A DNA stretch of 64,000 bases, from positions 39,712 through 103,711 of the forward strand of contig JAPPBY010000007.1 of NCBI GenBank assembly GCA_026702615.1. The letters run 5' to 3'. This DNA comes from Chloroflexota bacterium. GTDB taxonomy: Bacteria > Chloroflexota > Dehalococcoidia > Tepidiformales > Tepidiformaceae. Positions 24,786 through 33,810 of this stretch are shown one piece after another (positions within the stretch are counted from its first letter, which is position 1; every line of letters starts with the position of its first letter). The position numbers were made by a program, and so were the translations under genes. The notes beneath the pieces are model-generated. The model made no database searches, was not told the DNA's origin, and saw only the letters and a list, made by a program, of their open reading frames with translations.

Positions 24786-24875
24786 GGCGGGGGCAAAACC
24801 CCCTTTCGTTTGGGGCGCAATGCCGGAGTTCCAGGGAGGCTCCCCGTGACCCTCCGGCGGGCGCCGGGAGCTTCT
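24786..24875 (+). ncRNA. Candidate structured RNA (c-di-GMP-I-like), or terminator
   Basis: Four bases after the lipoprotein stop comes GGGGGCAAAACCCCC, then a T-rich loop, GGGGCGCAATGCC, and a long hairpin closed by CCGGAG/CTCCGG. The order GGCAAACC - stem - GGGACGCAAAGCC - long stem is the consensus of the c-di-GMP-I (GEMM) aptamer, and this stretch matches it with small changes. The stem lacks the usual GNRA loop. The first hairpin followed by TTTCGTTT could instead be a weak terminator. A separate promoter further downstream argues against a simple 5' leader of the next gene. Confidence 0.3.
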
Positions 24876-24910
24876 CGCCAGAACTCATGAATTTATGTCT
24901 CTCGATTCTC

Positions 24911-24938
24911 TTGACACCCCCCACCAGCATCCTAGTAT
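24911..24938 (+). promoter_or_regulatory. Promoter of the winged-helix regulator gene
   Basis: A perfect TTGACA at 24911-24916, a 16-base spacer and TAGTAT at 24933-24938. Transcription would start near 24945, leaving a leader of about 24 bases before the TTG start codon. Confidence 0.6.
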
Positions 24939-24968
24939 GCGCGAGCCACCCGAAAACGTGAGATTGAA

Positions 24969-25643
24969 TTGCCTGTCGTAGTTTCCGTCAGCCGTGACCC
25001 CCGGATGCGAGAGGCACTCCATACCTACCTCCGCGAGCGGGGGTACGAGGTGGCAACGTATCCCAACTACGACGTGTTGATGGCCCAACTCGACCCCTTC
25101 GCGCCATCTGCGCTGGTGGTCGATGTTCAGGGCGTGCCGCGGGGCGAGCCAGGCTCCCGCTTCACGCAGTTCAGCCAATGGCTGGCGCGCACGTACCAGG
25201 ACCGGGAGACGCCCTCGTTGGTGTACATGCTGCGAAAAGGTTCGCGGCGACCGCACTTCCACGTTCCCGGCCCCGTGATCAAGAAGCCGTTCCCGCTGGA
25301 GAAACTGGGCGAGACGCTCCGGAGCATGCTCGGAGACCCAACGCGCACCGCGCGGGCGCCCTTCGAGGTCGAGACGGACACCAACACCCTCAAGGGGACC
25401 GAGGGGGCCGAGCATCTGACCAACATCGAAGCAAACCTGCTCGCGTACCTGATGGCGCACGAAGGGGAAATCCTCCACCCCCGCACGCTGCTGGCCGAGG
25501 TCTGGCAGTACCACGACGACGCCGGAGCGAACACGCTCGTGCGCGCCCATGTGAGCAATTTGCGACGCAAGATGCGGGCGGTGCTTGGCAGCGACGAGCA
25601 GCTTGAGACGATCCGTGGCAAGGGCTACCGATTCGTCGCCTGA
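24969..25643 (+). CDS. Winged-helix (OmpR/PhoB-type) regulator with degenerate receiver domain
   Basis: 224 residues. The C-terminal 100 are a PhoB-type winged helix (LTNIEANLLAYLMAHEGEIL, RAHVSNLRRKM, IRGKGYRFVA). The N-terminal 115 have the receiver order, with Asp in ALVVDVQG and Lys in VIKKPF. The acidic pair after strand 1 is replaced (VSVSRDP where VVDDDP is usual), and the Thr/Ser position reads LRKG. Magnesium-dependent phosphorylation therefore looks lost. The start is TTG 24969, the only start before upstream in-frame stops. No histidine kinase gene is adjacent. Confidence 0.82.
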   Translation: MPVVVSVSRDPRMREALHTYLRERGYEVATYPNYDVLMAQLDPFAPSALVVDVQGVPRGEPGSRFTQFSQWLARTYQDRETPSLVYMLRKGSRRPHFHVPGPVIKKPFPLEKLGETLRSMLGDPTRTARAPFEVETDTNTLKGTEGAEHLTNIEANLLAYLMAHEGEILHPRTLLAEVWQYHDDAGANTLVRAHVSNLRRKMRAVLGSDEQLETIRGKGYRFVA

Positions 25644-25671
25644 CGCGCCTCCCCTCTGACCCCGAGCTCCC

Positions 25672-28047
25672 GTGACCCTCCCCTTCCTCGCTGCCGCGTG
25701 GCTCCTGGGCTTCGCGGTTGTTGGCGTGTGGGATGCGCCCGTGTGGGTGGCGGGAGCATGGTTCGCCGCCGCTGCGCCGGGTGCGTGGGCACTGCGGGGG
25801 CGGGGAGCAGCGGCACTGCTGGGAGCAGCCGCGGTGCTGGCTCTCCTCGGGGCCTGGCGCTTTGAGGTCTGGGCGAGTGAACCGCTGCCGGACCTCGCAC
25901 GCTCGGTCGGCGCGGAGGTGACGCTTCAAGGGCATATCGACTCCGAGCCGGACCCGGGCCTGACGACGAATCGCTACCACGTCCGGGTGGAGCGCGTGGA
26001 AGATGGCGGGGGATGGCGCGAGACGGATGGTCGCGCGCTGATCACGGTGCGTCAGACCAACGATCTGGGGTACGGGACGCCCGTCCGGCTTTCGGGGAGG
26101 CTGGAGGCACCGCCCGAACTCGAGGCGTTCGACTACCGCGCCTTCCTCGCTCGCCGGGACGTCGTCGGGACGATGAGCTTCCCGCGGGTGGAGTGGACCG
26201 GGGAGGGGCCGCGCGGCAGTCCGCGCGTGCTCGCAGCGGAGATGCGGCTGCGGTTGGAACGCTCGATGCAGGCGGCGCTGCCCGAGCCGGCGGCCGCGCT
26301 CGGATCCGGCATCGTGATGGGCCGCGACGGGACGATGCCGCGTGAGCTCACGGAGGCGTTTCGGGAGACGGGGCTGGCGCACTTCGTCGCCGTCTCGGGC
26401 TCGAATATCGCACTGGTGACGGCGCTCGCGTTCCTGCTGTTCGTCCCGCTCGTGGGCCGCAACTGGGCCACCCTGCCGGCGACCGCATCGCTCGTGCTGT
26501 ACGTGTTCCTCGCGGGGGCGGAGGAGACGGTCGTGCGGGCGGGAATCATGGCGCTCATCGTGCTCGTCGGGTTCTGGCTGGGGCGGCCGCGCAGCAGCCT
26601 CGCGGCGCTGGCGGCGGCGGCTATCGTGATGACGGCAGCGCAGCCCCGGCTGGCGCTGGAGGCGGGGTTCCAGCTGAGCGTGGCCTCGACCGCCGGGCTC
26701 ATCGTGTTCGGTCCGTGGATCCGATGCGGGCTGGCGTGGGCGGCGGCGCGGATGGGGGCCGCGGGCGTCGTTCCCAACGTGCTGCTCGAGGTGGCGTCGC
26801 TGTCGCTGGCCGCGTGGGTCGCCGCGCTCCCGATCATCTGGGTGACGTTCGGGCAGGTCTCGCTGATCGGGCCGCTGGTGAACATCCCGACCGTGCCCGT
26901 ATTCGCGATCGCGTTCTGGCTGAGCGGGGCGGCGGCGATCGCGGGGGCGGTGTGGGAGCCGGCGGGGTGGGCCGTGGGGCTCGTCGCGTACTACCCGCTG
27001 GCGTTCATCATCTGGATGGCGGAGGCGGGGGCGAGCCTACCGCGAGCGGCGGTCACCGTGCCCCGCTTCGGGGCGGAGGCGGCCCTCTTCGCGACCGTGG
27101 CGCTTGGCGCCCTCGCGTGGCCCGCCTATCGCTACCTCGCGCCGAGACTCGCGGACCGGGAGCCACGAAGGGATGTCGTCCGGACTGTGCGCGCGGCGGC
27201 CCTGGCGAGCGGCGCGGGAGCGCTGCTGGCGGCGATCGTCGCGGTCAGCGTCTGGCCTGCGGGCGGGCCAGGAACGCTGCAGGTGACCGTGCTGGACGTC
27301 GGGCAGGGGGACGCCATCCTCGTGACGACGCCGAACGGGGAGCGGGTGGTGGTGGATGGCGGTCCGAGCGGCATCGTGCTGGCGCGTGAGCTCAGCGACG
27401 TGCTCCCGCACTGGCAGCGGGAGATCGCGGCGGTGGTGCTGACCCACGCCGACGCGGACCACGTCGGGGGGCTGCCGGCCGTGCTGGAGCGCTTCGACGT
27501 GCGGCAGGTGTACGACAACGGGGAGCCTCGAGATACGGCGGTCTTCGCGAGCTACGAGGCGGCAGCGGGAACGCGTCAGACGCTGCGCCGCGGGGACGTG
27601 TTCGAGGTCGATGGGGTGCGTTTCGAGACGCTGTGGCCGCCGCCCGGGGTGCTCGAGGGGCCGCGGAACAGGTGGTCGGTGGTGCTGCGGGTCACCTACG
27701 GCGAGGCCACCGTCCTGCTGACCGGTGACATCAAGGAGGGGGCGCAGCGCGCCCTCCTCGCCTCCGCGAACCTCGGAGCGCACGTGCTCAAGGTTCCCCA
27801 CCACGGCGCCAGCACCAACGCGGACGGGTTCTTCGACGCCACGGGGGCGTGGGTCACGGTCATCTCGGCGGGCGCGGGGAACCGGTTCGGGCACCCGACC
27901 GACGACACGCTCGTGGACCTTGAAGGACGTGCGGTGCTTCGCACCGACGTGCACGGGCGCGTGACGATCGTGAGCGACGGGGAGAGCATCACGGTGCGGG
28001 CCGAGCGGTGGGTTGCGAGCTTTGCGCCTGCCGAGGGGGAGGGGTAG
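25672..28047 (+). CDS. comEC: ComEC/Rec2-family DNA uptake channel
   Basis: 791-residue membrane protein: N-terminal DUF4131-like segment, a central competence domain with about ten transmembrane helices ([19 protein letters not shown] is the typical motif), and a C-terminal metallo-beta-lactamase-like domain (about 530-791) with [11 protein letters not shown] and KVPHHGA. It forms the inner-membrane channel for transforming DNA; the C-domain may degrade the other strand. GTG start at 25672, 28 bases after the regulator gene. No other competence genes are in the window. Confidence 0.93.
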   Translation: MTLPFLAAAWLLGFAVVGVWDAPVWVAGAWFAAAAPGAWALRGRGAAALLGAAAVLALLGAWRFEVWASEPLPDLARSVGAEVTLQGHIDSEPDPGLTTNRYHVRVERVEDGGGWRETDGRALITVRQTNDLGYGTPVRLSGRLEAPPELEAFDYRAFLARRDVVGTMSFPRVEWTGEGPRGSPRVLAAEMRLRLERSMQAALPEPAAALGSGIVMGRDGTMPRELTEAFRETGLAHFVAVSGSNIALVTALAFLLFVPLVGRNWATLPATASLVLYVFLAGAEETVVRAGIMALIVLVGFWLGRPRSSLAALAAAAIVMTAAQPRLALEAGFQLSVASTAGLIVFGPWIRCGLAWAAARMGAAGVVPNVLLEVASLSLAAWVAALPIIWVTFGQVSLIGPLVNIPTVPVFAIAFWLSGAAAIAGAVWEPAGWAVGLVAYYPLAFIIWMAEAGASLPRAAVTVPRFGAEAALFATVALGALAWPAYRYLAPRLADREPRRDVVRTVRAAALASGAGALLAAIVAVSVWPAGGPGTLQVTVLDVGQGDAILVTTPNGERVVVDGGPSGIVLARELSDVLPHWQREIAAVVLTHADADHVGGLPAVLERFDVRQVYDNGEPRDTAVFASYEAAAGTRQTLRRGDVFEVDGVRFETLWPPPGVLEGPRNRWSVVLRVTYGEATVLLTGDIKEGAQRALLASANLGAHVLKVPHHGASTNADGFFDATGAWVTVISAGAGNRFGHPTDDTLVDLEGRAVLRTDVHGRVTIVSDGESITVRAERWVASFAPAEGEG

Positions 28048-28050
28048 CGT
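28022..28050 (+). promoter_or_regulatory. Promoter of rph (near-leaderless)
   Basis: TTGCGC (28022-28027), a 17-base spacer and TAGCGT (28045-28050) sit inside the comEC 3' end, 10 bases before the rph ATG. The same -35 and -10 types occur before the atp operon and the secreted protein gene at 62 kb. Confidence 0.5.
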
Positions 28051-28060
28051 AGCTAACCCC

Positions 28061-28792
28061 ATGCCAGCACGAGTCGACGGCCGCCAGGCCCACGAACTGC
28101 GCCCCATCACGATCGAAACGGGCTACCAGGAGTTCGCCGAGGGAAGCTGCCTCATCAGCTTCGGGAAGACCCGCGTGCTCTGCGCAGCGAGCGTCGCCGA
28201 GCGACAGCCGGGGTGGCTGCGGAACACGCAGAGCGGCTGGGTGACGGCCGAGTACTCAATGCTGCCGCGTTCGACCTCGACGCGGACGCAGCGCGAGGTG
28301 GAACGTGGCCGTCCGGGCGGGCGCACCCAGGAGATCCAGCGGCTGATCGGCCGCTCCCTGCGCGCCGCCGTCGACCTCGACCTGCTGGGGCCTCGGACGA
28401 TCACCGTGGACTGCGACGTGCTGCAGGCGGACGGAGGCACGCGGACGGCATCGGTCACAGGCGGTTTCGTCGCGCTGCGGCTGGCGGCGGAGAAGCTAGC
28501 GCTGGCCAACCTCATCCCCCCGGAAACGATCACGACCCAGGTAGCGGCGGTGTCGGCGGGGATCGTGGCGGGAACGCCGGTGCTCGACCTCTGCTACGAG
28601 GAGGACTCGGCGGCGGAGGTCGACTTCAACGTGGTGATGACGGGCGAGGACGCGTTCGTGGAAGTGCAGGGGACCGCGGAGGGGAAGCCGTTCGACGGGG
28701 CATCGCTGGATGCGCTCGTGGAGCTGGCCCGGGGCGGCATCGCGGAGTTGTTCGAGCACCAGCGCGAGGCGCTGCGGGCAGCTCAGACGTAG
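28061..28792 (+). CDS. rph: Ribonuclease PH
   Basis: 243-residue phosphorolytic 3'-5' exoribonuclease that trims tRNA 3' ends. Typical blocks are [13 protein letters not shown] at the N-terminus, [29 protein letters not shown] with substrate-binding arginines, [19 protein letters not shown], and VDFNVVMTG. The frame is open to 28013, but ATG 28061 gives the family start and fits the promoter. It overlaps the convergent HIT gene by 10 bases. Confidence 0.96.
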   Translation: MPARVDGRQAHELRPITIETGYQEFAEGSCLISFGKTRVLCAASVAERQPGWLRNTQSGWVTAEYSMLPRSTSTRTQREVERGRPGGRTQEIQRLIGRSLRAAVDLDLLGPRTITVDCDVLQADGGTRTASVTGGFVALRLAAEKLALANLIPPETITTQVAAVSAGIVAGTPVLDLCYEEDSAAEVDFNVVMTGEDAFVEVQGTAEGKPFDGASLDALVELARGGIAELFEHQREALRAAQT

Positions 28793-29115
28793 GGTCCGAG
28801 GTGCGTCCCGCCGACGATGTGGAGATGCCCGTGTTCCTGACTCTGCATGGCCTCGAAGCCGAAGTTGGAGAGCAGGCGGAAGCCGTCGGGGCAGGCCTCG
28901 GCGCCGATTTTGGCGGCGATACGGCCCACCGCCTCAATGCCGTCATCCCAGAGCTCGGCCTGGGTTCGGTGCTCTTTCGTCATGGCGAGGAGCATGACGG
29001 GGACCCAGCGAAGCACGTTCTGGATGACGATGACCTCGTCGTCCTCGTAGATGACGTTCGCAGGCTCGGTTCCGGCGACGATGTTGCAGAAAACGCAGTA
29101 CGGGGCACGCTTCAT
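28783..29115 (-). CDS. HIT-family hydrolase/transferase
   Basis: 110 residues with the histidine triad HGHLHIV near the C-terminus and the N-terminal CVFCNIVAG signature, which often binds zinc in HIT proteins. Members hydrolyse nucleoside phosphoramidates or dinucleotides at the phosphate-linked His. A -10-like TAGAAT on the minus strand (29128-29133) lies 12 bases before the ATG. The substrate is not predictable. Confidence 0.92.
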   Translation of the reverse strand: MKRAPYCVFCNIVAGTEPANVIYEDDEVIVIQNVLRWVPVMLLAMTKEHRTQAELWDDGIEAVGRIAAKIGAEACPDGFRLLSNFGFEAMQSQEHGHLHIVGGTHLGPYV

Positions 29116-29127
29116 GGCGGGAATCCG

Positions 29128-29133
29128 ATTCTA
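29128..29133 (-). promoter_or_regulatory. -10 box of the HIT gene
   Basis: TAGAAT (5 of 6 to consensus) on the minus strand, 12 bases upstream of the start codon. No -35 recognised. Confidence 0.4.
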
Positions 29134-29180
29134 CAGGGCGGTACCGTAACCACGATGACAGCGCTCGCGGGGGTTGGACG

Positions 29181-30446
29181 ATGCCGAGGTTGATGCCCAT
29201 CCGGGGACTGCGGTACACGGCGAAGGCGGGGCCGCTCGACGAGCTGCTGGCGCCACCGTTCGACGTGATCGGGGAGCGGGAGCGGGAACGGCTCGCGGAG
29301 CTGTCGCCGCACAACGCCGTGCGCCTGGAGGCAGCGGGCAACGAGTACGAAGCGATTGCGGCGGAGCTGGAGCGGTGGATCGCGGAGGGCATCGTCGAGC
29401 GGGACGAAGAGCCGATGCTGTACGTCTACGAGCAGGTCTTCGTGGAGGCGGGGGTGACACGGCGGCGGCGGGCACTCATCTGTGGGGTGGAGTCACAGCC
29501 GTGGGAAGCGGGAGCAGTACTGCCGCACGAGTTCACGATGTCGGCGCCGAAGGAGGATCGCCTGCGGCTGCTGCAGGCCACGAGCACGCAGTTCAGCCCC
29601 ATCTTCATGCTGGCGCGGGACCGCTCGGGGCAACTGGCGGACCTGCTCGCGAGGACGGCGGGTGGCAGCGAGCCGGACACCTCGGGCGAGAGCGCCGACG
29701 GGGTCACGCACCATCTCTGGGTGCTGCCAGCGTATCGCGAGCAGCTGCGGCCACTGGCGCCGCTGCTCTCCGAGGCCTTCTACATCGCCGATGGGCACCA
29801 CCGCTACGAGACCTCGTTCGCGTACCGCACCTGGCTGGCGGAGCGCGACGGGACGCTCGCGAGCGACCATCCGGCGCGTTTCGTGATGGCGGGGGTCGTG
29901 CCGGTCGAGGACGAAGGGTTGGTCGTGCGACCTCTGCATCGGTACGTGCCGCGGGAGGCGCCGCCGGACTGGCGTGACCGGCTGGCGCCACTGTTCGAGA
30001 TCGAAGAGGCCGCGGCGGTCATCGAGCCCGTGGCCCTGGAGGCTATCCGGGCCAGCTCGCCGGATGCGATCGTGGCAGTGAACCTGGCGCCGGACAGCGT
30101 CCACCTGCTCCGGCCGAAGAGCGCCGAGGCCGTCGCAAGCCTCGCGCCGGCGGGCGCGACAGCGCGCTGGGCCTCGGCAGCGCCGATCCTGCTGCGGCTC
30201 GGGGTGCTGGACCCACTGTGGGCCATCAGCGACGACGAGCTACGGGCGGGGGTTGTGACGTTCACGCACGAGGTGGACGAGGTGGTCGAGGCGCTCAGTG
30301 GCGGGGGAACGGGGTTCCTGCTGCAACACGTGCCCCCGAGCGAGGTCATCGGGCTCGCGGACGGGGGGGAGCGGCTGCCGCAGAAGTCGACGTTCTACTA
30401 CCCGAAGCTGGGGACGGGGCTCGTGTTCGGGCCGCTCGCGCCCTAG
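29181..30446 (+). CDS. DUF1015-family protein
   Basis: 421 residues with the DUF1015 start (LDELLAPPFDVIGERERERL), the central YIADGHHRYETS motif with its His pair, and the C-terminal QKSTFYYPKLGTGLV. The family is widespread in Chloroflexota, Firmicutes and archaea. It often neighbours serine biosynthesis genes, as here, where serA and a class V aminotransferase lie on the opposite strand just downstream. The biochemical function is not established here. Confidence 0.92.
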   Translation: MPRLMPIRGLRYTAKAGPLDELLAPPFDVIGERERERLAELSPHNAVRLEAAGNEYEAIAAELERWIAEGIVERDEEPMLYVYEQVFVEAGVTRRRRALICGVESQPWEAGAVLPHEFTMSAPKEDRLRLLQATSTQFSPIFMLARDRSGQLADLLARTAGGSEPDTSGESADGVTHHLWVLPAYREQLRPLAPLLSEAFYIADGHHRYETSFAYRTWLAERDGTLASDHPARFVMAGVVPVEDEGLVVRPLHRYVPREAPPDWRDRLAPLFEIEEAAAVIEPVALEAIRASSPDAIVAVNLAPDSVHLLRPKSAEAVASLAPAGATARWASAAPILLRLGVLDPLWAISDDELRAGVVTFTHEVDEVVEALSGGGTGFLLQHVPPSEVIGLADGGERLPQKSTFYYPKLGTGLVFGPLAP

Positions 30447-31000
30447 CCCTTCCCGATTCGCTTGGCCATGAGGATGTCGGGTTTGCCCGGACCATTGGCG
30501 TCGGGGATCACGCCGACCACGGAGAAGCCGCAGGCGCGATAGAAGCCGTAAGGGTGCCGGCCCGGGTTCTCGATGTTCGCGAGGTGATCGAGGGGGTTGG
30601 GATAGAGGTCGGTATCGCTCAGGGAGGTGCGCCCGTCCTCGTCGTCGGCGCCGAGGTAGAGGGTGGTGGCGCCCCGCGCGGCCACCTGCCGTTCGAGGTC
30701 GGCGACGAGCGCGCGGCCAATGCCCTCACCCTGCCGGCCAGGGTCGACGGCGAGGGGATGGAGCTCCCAGGCATGGCCGTCGTACTCGCGGATGCCGCCG
30801 ATCCACCCAACCACGACCTCGCCATCGCGGGCGACACGGCTGATGCGGTCCTCGGCGAAGGATTCGCGCACCTCGGCCTCGGCGCTGGCGAGGTCGGGCC
30901 ACGCGGGCGAGTGGCTCCGGAACGCCTCGACGACGATGCGCGCAACCTGCGCGGTGGAGTCGTCATCGACTGGGTCGAGGTCGGTGATTTCGAAGGCCAC
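30443..31000 (-). CDS. GNAT acetyltransferase resembling aminoglycoside 6'-N-acetyltransferases
   Basis: 185 residues. GNAT motif A is HPLAVDPGRQGEGIGRALV. Downstream it follows the chromosomal AAC(6')-I pattern: YLGADDEDGRTSLS, then DLYPNPLDHL, HPYGFYRACGF and the closing VGVIPDANGPGKPDILMAK. That closing block is a hallmark of one AAC(6') branch. It would transfer acetyl from acetyl-CoA to an amino group; whether drugs are the true substrate is unknown. The start is GTG 31000. It lies 14 bases after serA on the same strand and may be cotranscribed. Confidence 0.85.
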   Translation of the reverse strand: MAFEITDLDPVDDDSTAQVARIVVEAFRSHSPAWPDLASAEAEVRESFAEDRISRVARDGEVVVGWIGGIREYDGHAWELHPLAVDPGRQGEGIGRALVADLERQVAARGATTLYLGADDEDGRTSLSDTDLYPNPLDHLANIENPGRHPYGFYRACGFSVVGVIPDANGPGKPDILMAKRIGKG

Positions 31001-31014
31001 CGGTGCTCGACCTG

Positions 31015-32613
31015 CTAGAGGCGCACGAGGCGGGCGCTGGCAATGCCTTCCACGGCGGCGATCAGGTCGAGGGCGGCGGCGTCCGGCTCGTCATCGACCA
31101 TGAGAACCATGAGCGCCCGGCCGCGGGGGCTGCTGCGCCCGACGCGCATGGCGCTGATGTTGATGTCGCGGCTCCCGAGGAGCGTCCCGAGGCTGCCGAT
31201 CATGCCGGGCCGGTCCTCGTTCTCGCAGACGAGCAGGAAGCCGTTGGGGTCCGGCACGATGTCGATGTCGAGGTCGTTGATACGGACGATGGTGGGTCGC
31301 GAGTGGCTGGCGGTGCCACTGACGGTTACCTGCGCTTCGCTGCTGCCGACCCGCAGCTCGATCAGATTGTGGAACTCCTCATGGGAGGCGCGGAGGCGCT
31401 CGTCGATGGTCCAGCCCCTCGCCTCGGCGATGCTGGTGGCGTTCACGAGGTTCACGTTCTGCTCGCTGATCGGGCGGAGGAGGCCGCGAATGGCGAACGC
31501 CTTAAGGGGCGTGACGTCGTGCTCGGCGATCTCGCCGAAGAAGGAGAGGTCGATGGTCGTGAGCTGGCCGCTGAGGAGCTGGGTCGCGACCGTGCCCAGC
31601 AGCTCGGCGACGGCGATGTAGGGCCCGACGACTTCGAGAGTCTCCGGCGGCACGAGGGGGGCGTTGACGGGGTAGCGGGGCGGTCGTCCGGCGAGCACGT
31701 CGAGAACCTGCTCGGCAATGTCGACAGCGATGCGTTCCTGCGCCTCGACGGTCGAGCCGGCGAGGTGCGGGGTGACGATGATGCGTTCCTCCTCGAAGAG
31801 GGGGTGCTCTCCGGGGGGCTCGGAGGTGAACACGTCGAGGGCGGCGCCGGCGACCTTGCCGGAGCGCACGGCCTCGAGCAGGTCGTTCTCGTCGATGATG
31901 CCGCCGCGGGCCGCGTTCACAAGGCGAACGCCGTCCTTCATGGCGGCGAACTGCTCCCGCGCGATCATGCCCTGGGTGGACGCGGTGAGGGGGGTGTGAA
32001 CGCTGATGAAGTCGCTTTCGGCGTAGAGGCGGTCGAGCGCGACGGGCTGCGCGCCCAAAGCGCGCACACGTTCGACGGGAACGAACGGGTCGTGGGCGAC
32101 CACGTTCATTTCGAAGGCGAGGGCACGACGGGCCATCTCCGAGCCGATGGGACCGAATCCGACGAGTCCGAGAGTGTGGCCGCGAAGCTCTGCGCCCATG
32201 AAGTCGCGCCGGCGCCACTCGCCGCCACGCAGGGAGCGGTCGGCACGGGGGATGTGGCGGGCGAGGGCGGTAAGCAGGGCGAAGGCGTGTTCGGCGGCCG
32301 CAATCGTGTTGCCGCGCGGCGCATTTACGACGACGATGCCGCGCTCGGTTGCGGCCTCCAGGTCGACGTTGTCCACACCGGTGCCGGCACGGGCCACGAT
32401 CTGGAGGCGGCCGGCGTTGGAGAGGGCGTCGGCGGTGACCTTGGCCTCACTGCGCACGACCAGGGCCTCGTAGCCTGCAAGGGCCTCGCGGAACTCGCCG
32501 GGGGAGAGGCCGGTGCGGACGTCGACCTCGGCCTCTTGCTTGAGCAGGGCGATGCCCTCGTCCGCGATGGGGTCGGCGACGAGGACTCGGGGGCGGGGGC
32601 CGGGTTCGGTCAC
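31015..32613 (-). CDS. serA: D-3-phosphoglycerate dehydrogenase
   Basis: 532-residue long-form enzyme. The catalytic and NAD domains hold VGFGPIGSEMARRALAF, NAARGGIIDENDLL, DVFTSEPPGEHPLF and VTPHLAGST. An intervening domain and a C-terminal ACT domain (about 455-532, LLVCENEDRPGMIGSLGTLL) allow serine feedback. It oxidises 3-phosphoglycerate to phosphohydroxypyruvate, the first step of serine synthesis. GTG start at 32613, 11 bases after the aminotransferase gene, which would do the next step. Confidence 0.96.
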   Translation of the reverse strand: MTEPGPRPRVLVADPIADEGIALLKQEAEVDVRTGLSPGEFREALAGYEALVVRSEAKVTADALSNAGRLQIVARAGTGVDNVDLEAATERGIVVVNAPRGNTIAAAEHAFALLTALARHIPRADRSLRGGEWRRRDFMGAELRGHTLGLVGFGPIGSEMARRALAFEMNVVAHDPFVPVERVRALGAQPVALDRLYAESDFISVHTPLTASTQGMIAREQFAAMKDGVRLVNAARGGIIDENDLLEAVRSGKVAGAALDVFTSEPPGEHPLFEEERIIVTPHLAGSTVEAQERIAVDIAEQVLDVLAGRPPRYPVNAPLVPPETLEVVGPYIAVAELLGTVATQLLSGQLTTIDLSFFGEIAEHDVTPLKAFAIRGLLRPISEQNVNLVNATSIAEARGWTIDERLRASHEEFHNLIELRVGSSEAQVTVSGTASHSRPTIVRINDLDIDIVPDPNGFLLVCENEDRPGMIGSLGTLLGSRDINISAMRVGRSSPRGRALMVLMVDDEPDAAALDLIAAVEGIASARLVRL

Positions 32614-32624
32614 GACGGGCTCTT

Positions 32625-33731
32625 CTAGACCGTGGCCCGGGCGGGGGTCTCGGCGAGGAGGCGTTCGACCACGTCGAGGGCGGCGGCAATGTCCTCCTGC
32701 GTGAAGTAGCCCAGGTGGCCGACGCGGAAGATCTTGCCGCGGAGGCTCTGCTGACCGCCGCCGAGGACGACACCGAACTCCTCGCGGGCGCGCTTCGCGA
32801 TGGCCGAGCCATCGACATCGTCGGGCCAGCGCACGGCGGTGACCGTGTCGGAGGCGAAGCGCTCGTCCTGCGCGAACAGCTCAAGGCCCATCGCGCGGAC
32901 ACGGTCGCGGGTGTACTGGGCGACGGCGTGGTGGCGGCTGTAGATGCCTTCCAGCCCCTCGGCGCGGATGGATTCGAAGGCCTTATCGAGGCCGTAGAAG
33001 ATCGAAAGCGCCGGGGTCCACGGCGTCTGGGCGCTCTCCAGCGAGCTGCGGGCTCGGCTCAGGTCGAAGTAGAAGCGCGGCATCGTCGCGGTTTCGCAGG
33101 CTTCCCAGGCGCGCTCGCTGAGCCAGAGGAACGCGAGTCCAGGCGGGACCATCCAGCCCTTCTGGGAGCCGCTCACAAGGACGTCGATGCCCCAGCGCTC
33201 GGCCGGACAGGGGATGGAGGAGACGCTGCTGACGCCATCGACGATCAGCAACTGGCCGCGCTCTCGGACGGCCGCGCCGATGGCCTCGAGCGGATTGGTG
33301 ATGCCGGTCGAGGTCTCGTTGTGCGTGACGAGGACGGCCTTGATGGAGGGATCCGCGTTGAGGCGCCGGGCGACCTCGTCCGGGTCGGCGGCGGCGCCCC
33401 ACTCGATCTCGTAGCGCTCGACCTCGGCGCCGTAGGTCTCGGCGATGGAGGCAAGGCGGTTGCCGAAGACGCCTATGGAGACGGCGAGGACGCGGTCGCC
33501 GGGGCTGAGCGTGTTGACGACGGCGGCTTCGAGGCCGCCGGTCCCGGAAGCCGTAATCGTGAGAACGTCCGTGGAGACGCCGAAGACCCAGTTCAGTCCC
33601 TCGGTGACGCGCTTGATGATGTCCGCGAACTCCGGTCCGCGGTGATTCATCATGGGCCCGCCAACGGCTTCGAGGACATCGTCGGGGCACGGGGTCGGTC
33701 CAGGGATGCGGAGGTTCACGGCTCTTCCCAT
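32625..33731 (-). CDS. Class V aminotransferase (serine-pyruvate/alanine-glyoxylate or phosphoserine type)
   Basis: 368-residue PLP enzyme with LRIPGPTPCPDDVLEA at the N-terminus, the Asp-containing IVDGVSSVSSIP, and the PLP lysine in VSGSQKGWMVPPGLAFL. The sequence style is that of alanine-glyoxylate/serine-pyruvate aminotransferases, which in several lineages replace SerC. Its place directly before serA in one operon suggests it aminates phosphohydroxypyruvate in serine synthesis; this is an inference from context. Confidence 0.9.
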   Translation of the reverse strand: MGRAVNLRIPGPTPCPDDVLEAVGGPMMNHRGPEFADIIKRVTEGLNWVFGVSTDVLTITASGTGGLEAAVVNTLSPGDRVLAVSIGVFGNRLASIAETYGAEVERYEIEWGAAADPDEVARRLNADPSIKAVLVTHNETSTGITNPLEAIGAAVRERGQLLIVDGVSSVSSIPCPAERWGIDVLVSGSQKGWMVPPGLAFLWLSERAWEACETATMPRFYFDLSRARSSLESAQTPWTPALSIFYGLDKAFESIRAEGLEGIYSRHHAVAQYTRDRVRAMGLELFAQDERFASDTVTAVRWPDDVDGSAIAKRAREEFGVVLGGGQQSLRGKIFRVGHLGYFTQEDIAAALDVVERLLAETPARATV

Positions 33732-33798
33732 CGAGGTGTCTTCCCAAAGATTCTGGCGCAGCCCGCGCCTACGAACACGATCGGATGCCGGTCCGCGT

Positions 33799-33804
33799 TA
33801 AGAT
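33799..33804 (+). promoter_or_regulatory. -10 box of selA (leaderless type)
   Basis: TAAGAT (5 of 6) ends six bases before the selA ATG, in the 79-base gap between selA and the divergent aminotransferase gene. No ribosome site is present between them. Confidence 0.45.
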
Positions 33805-33810
33805 CACGAC

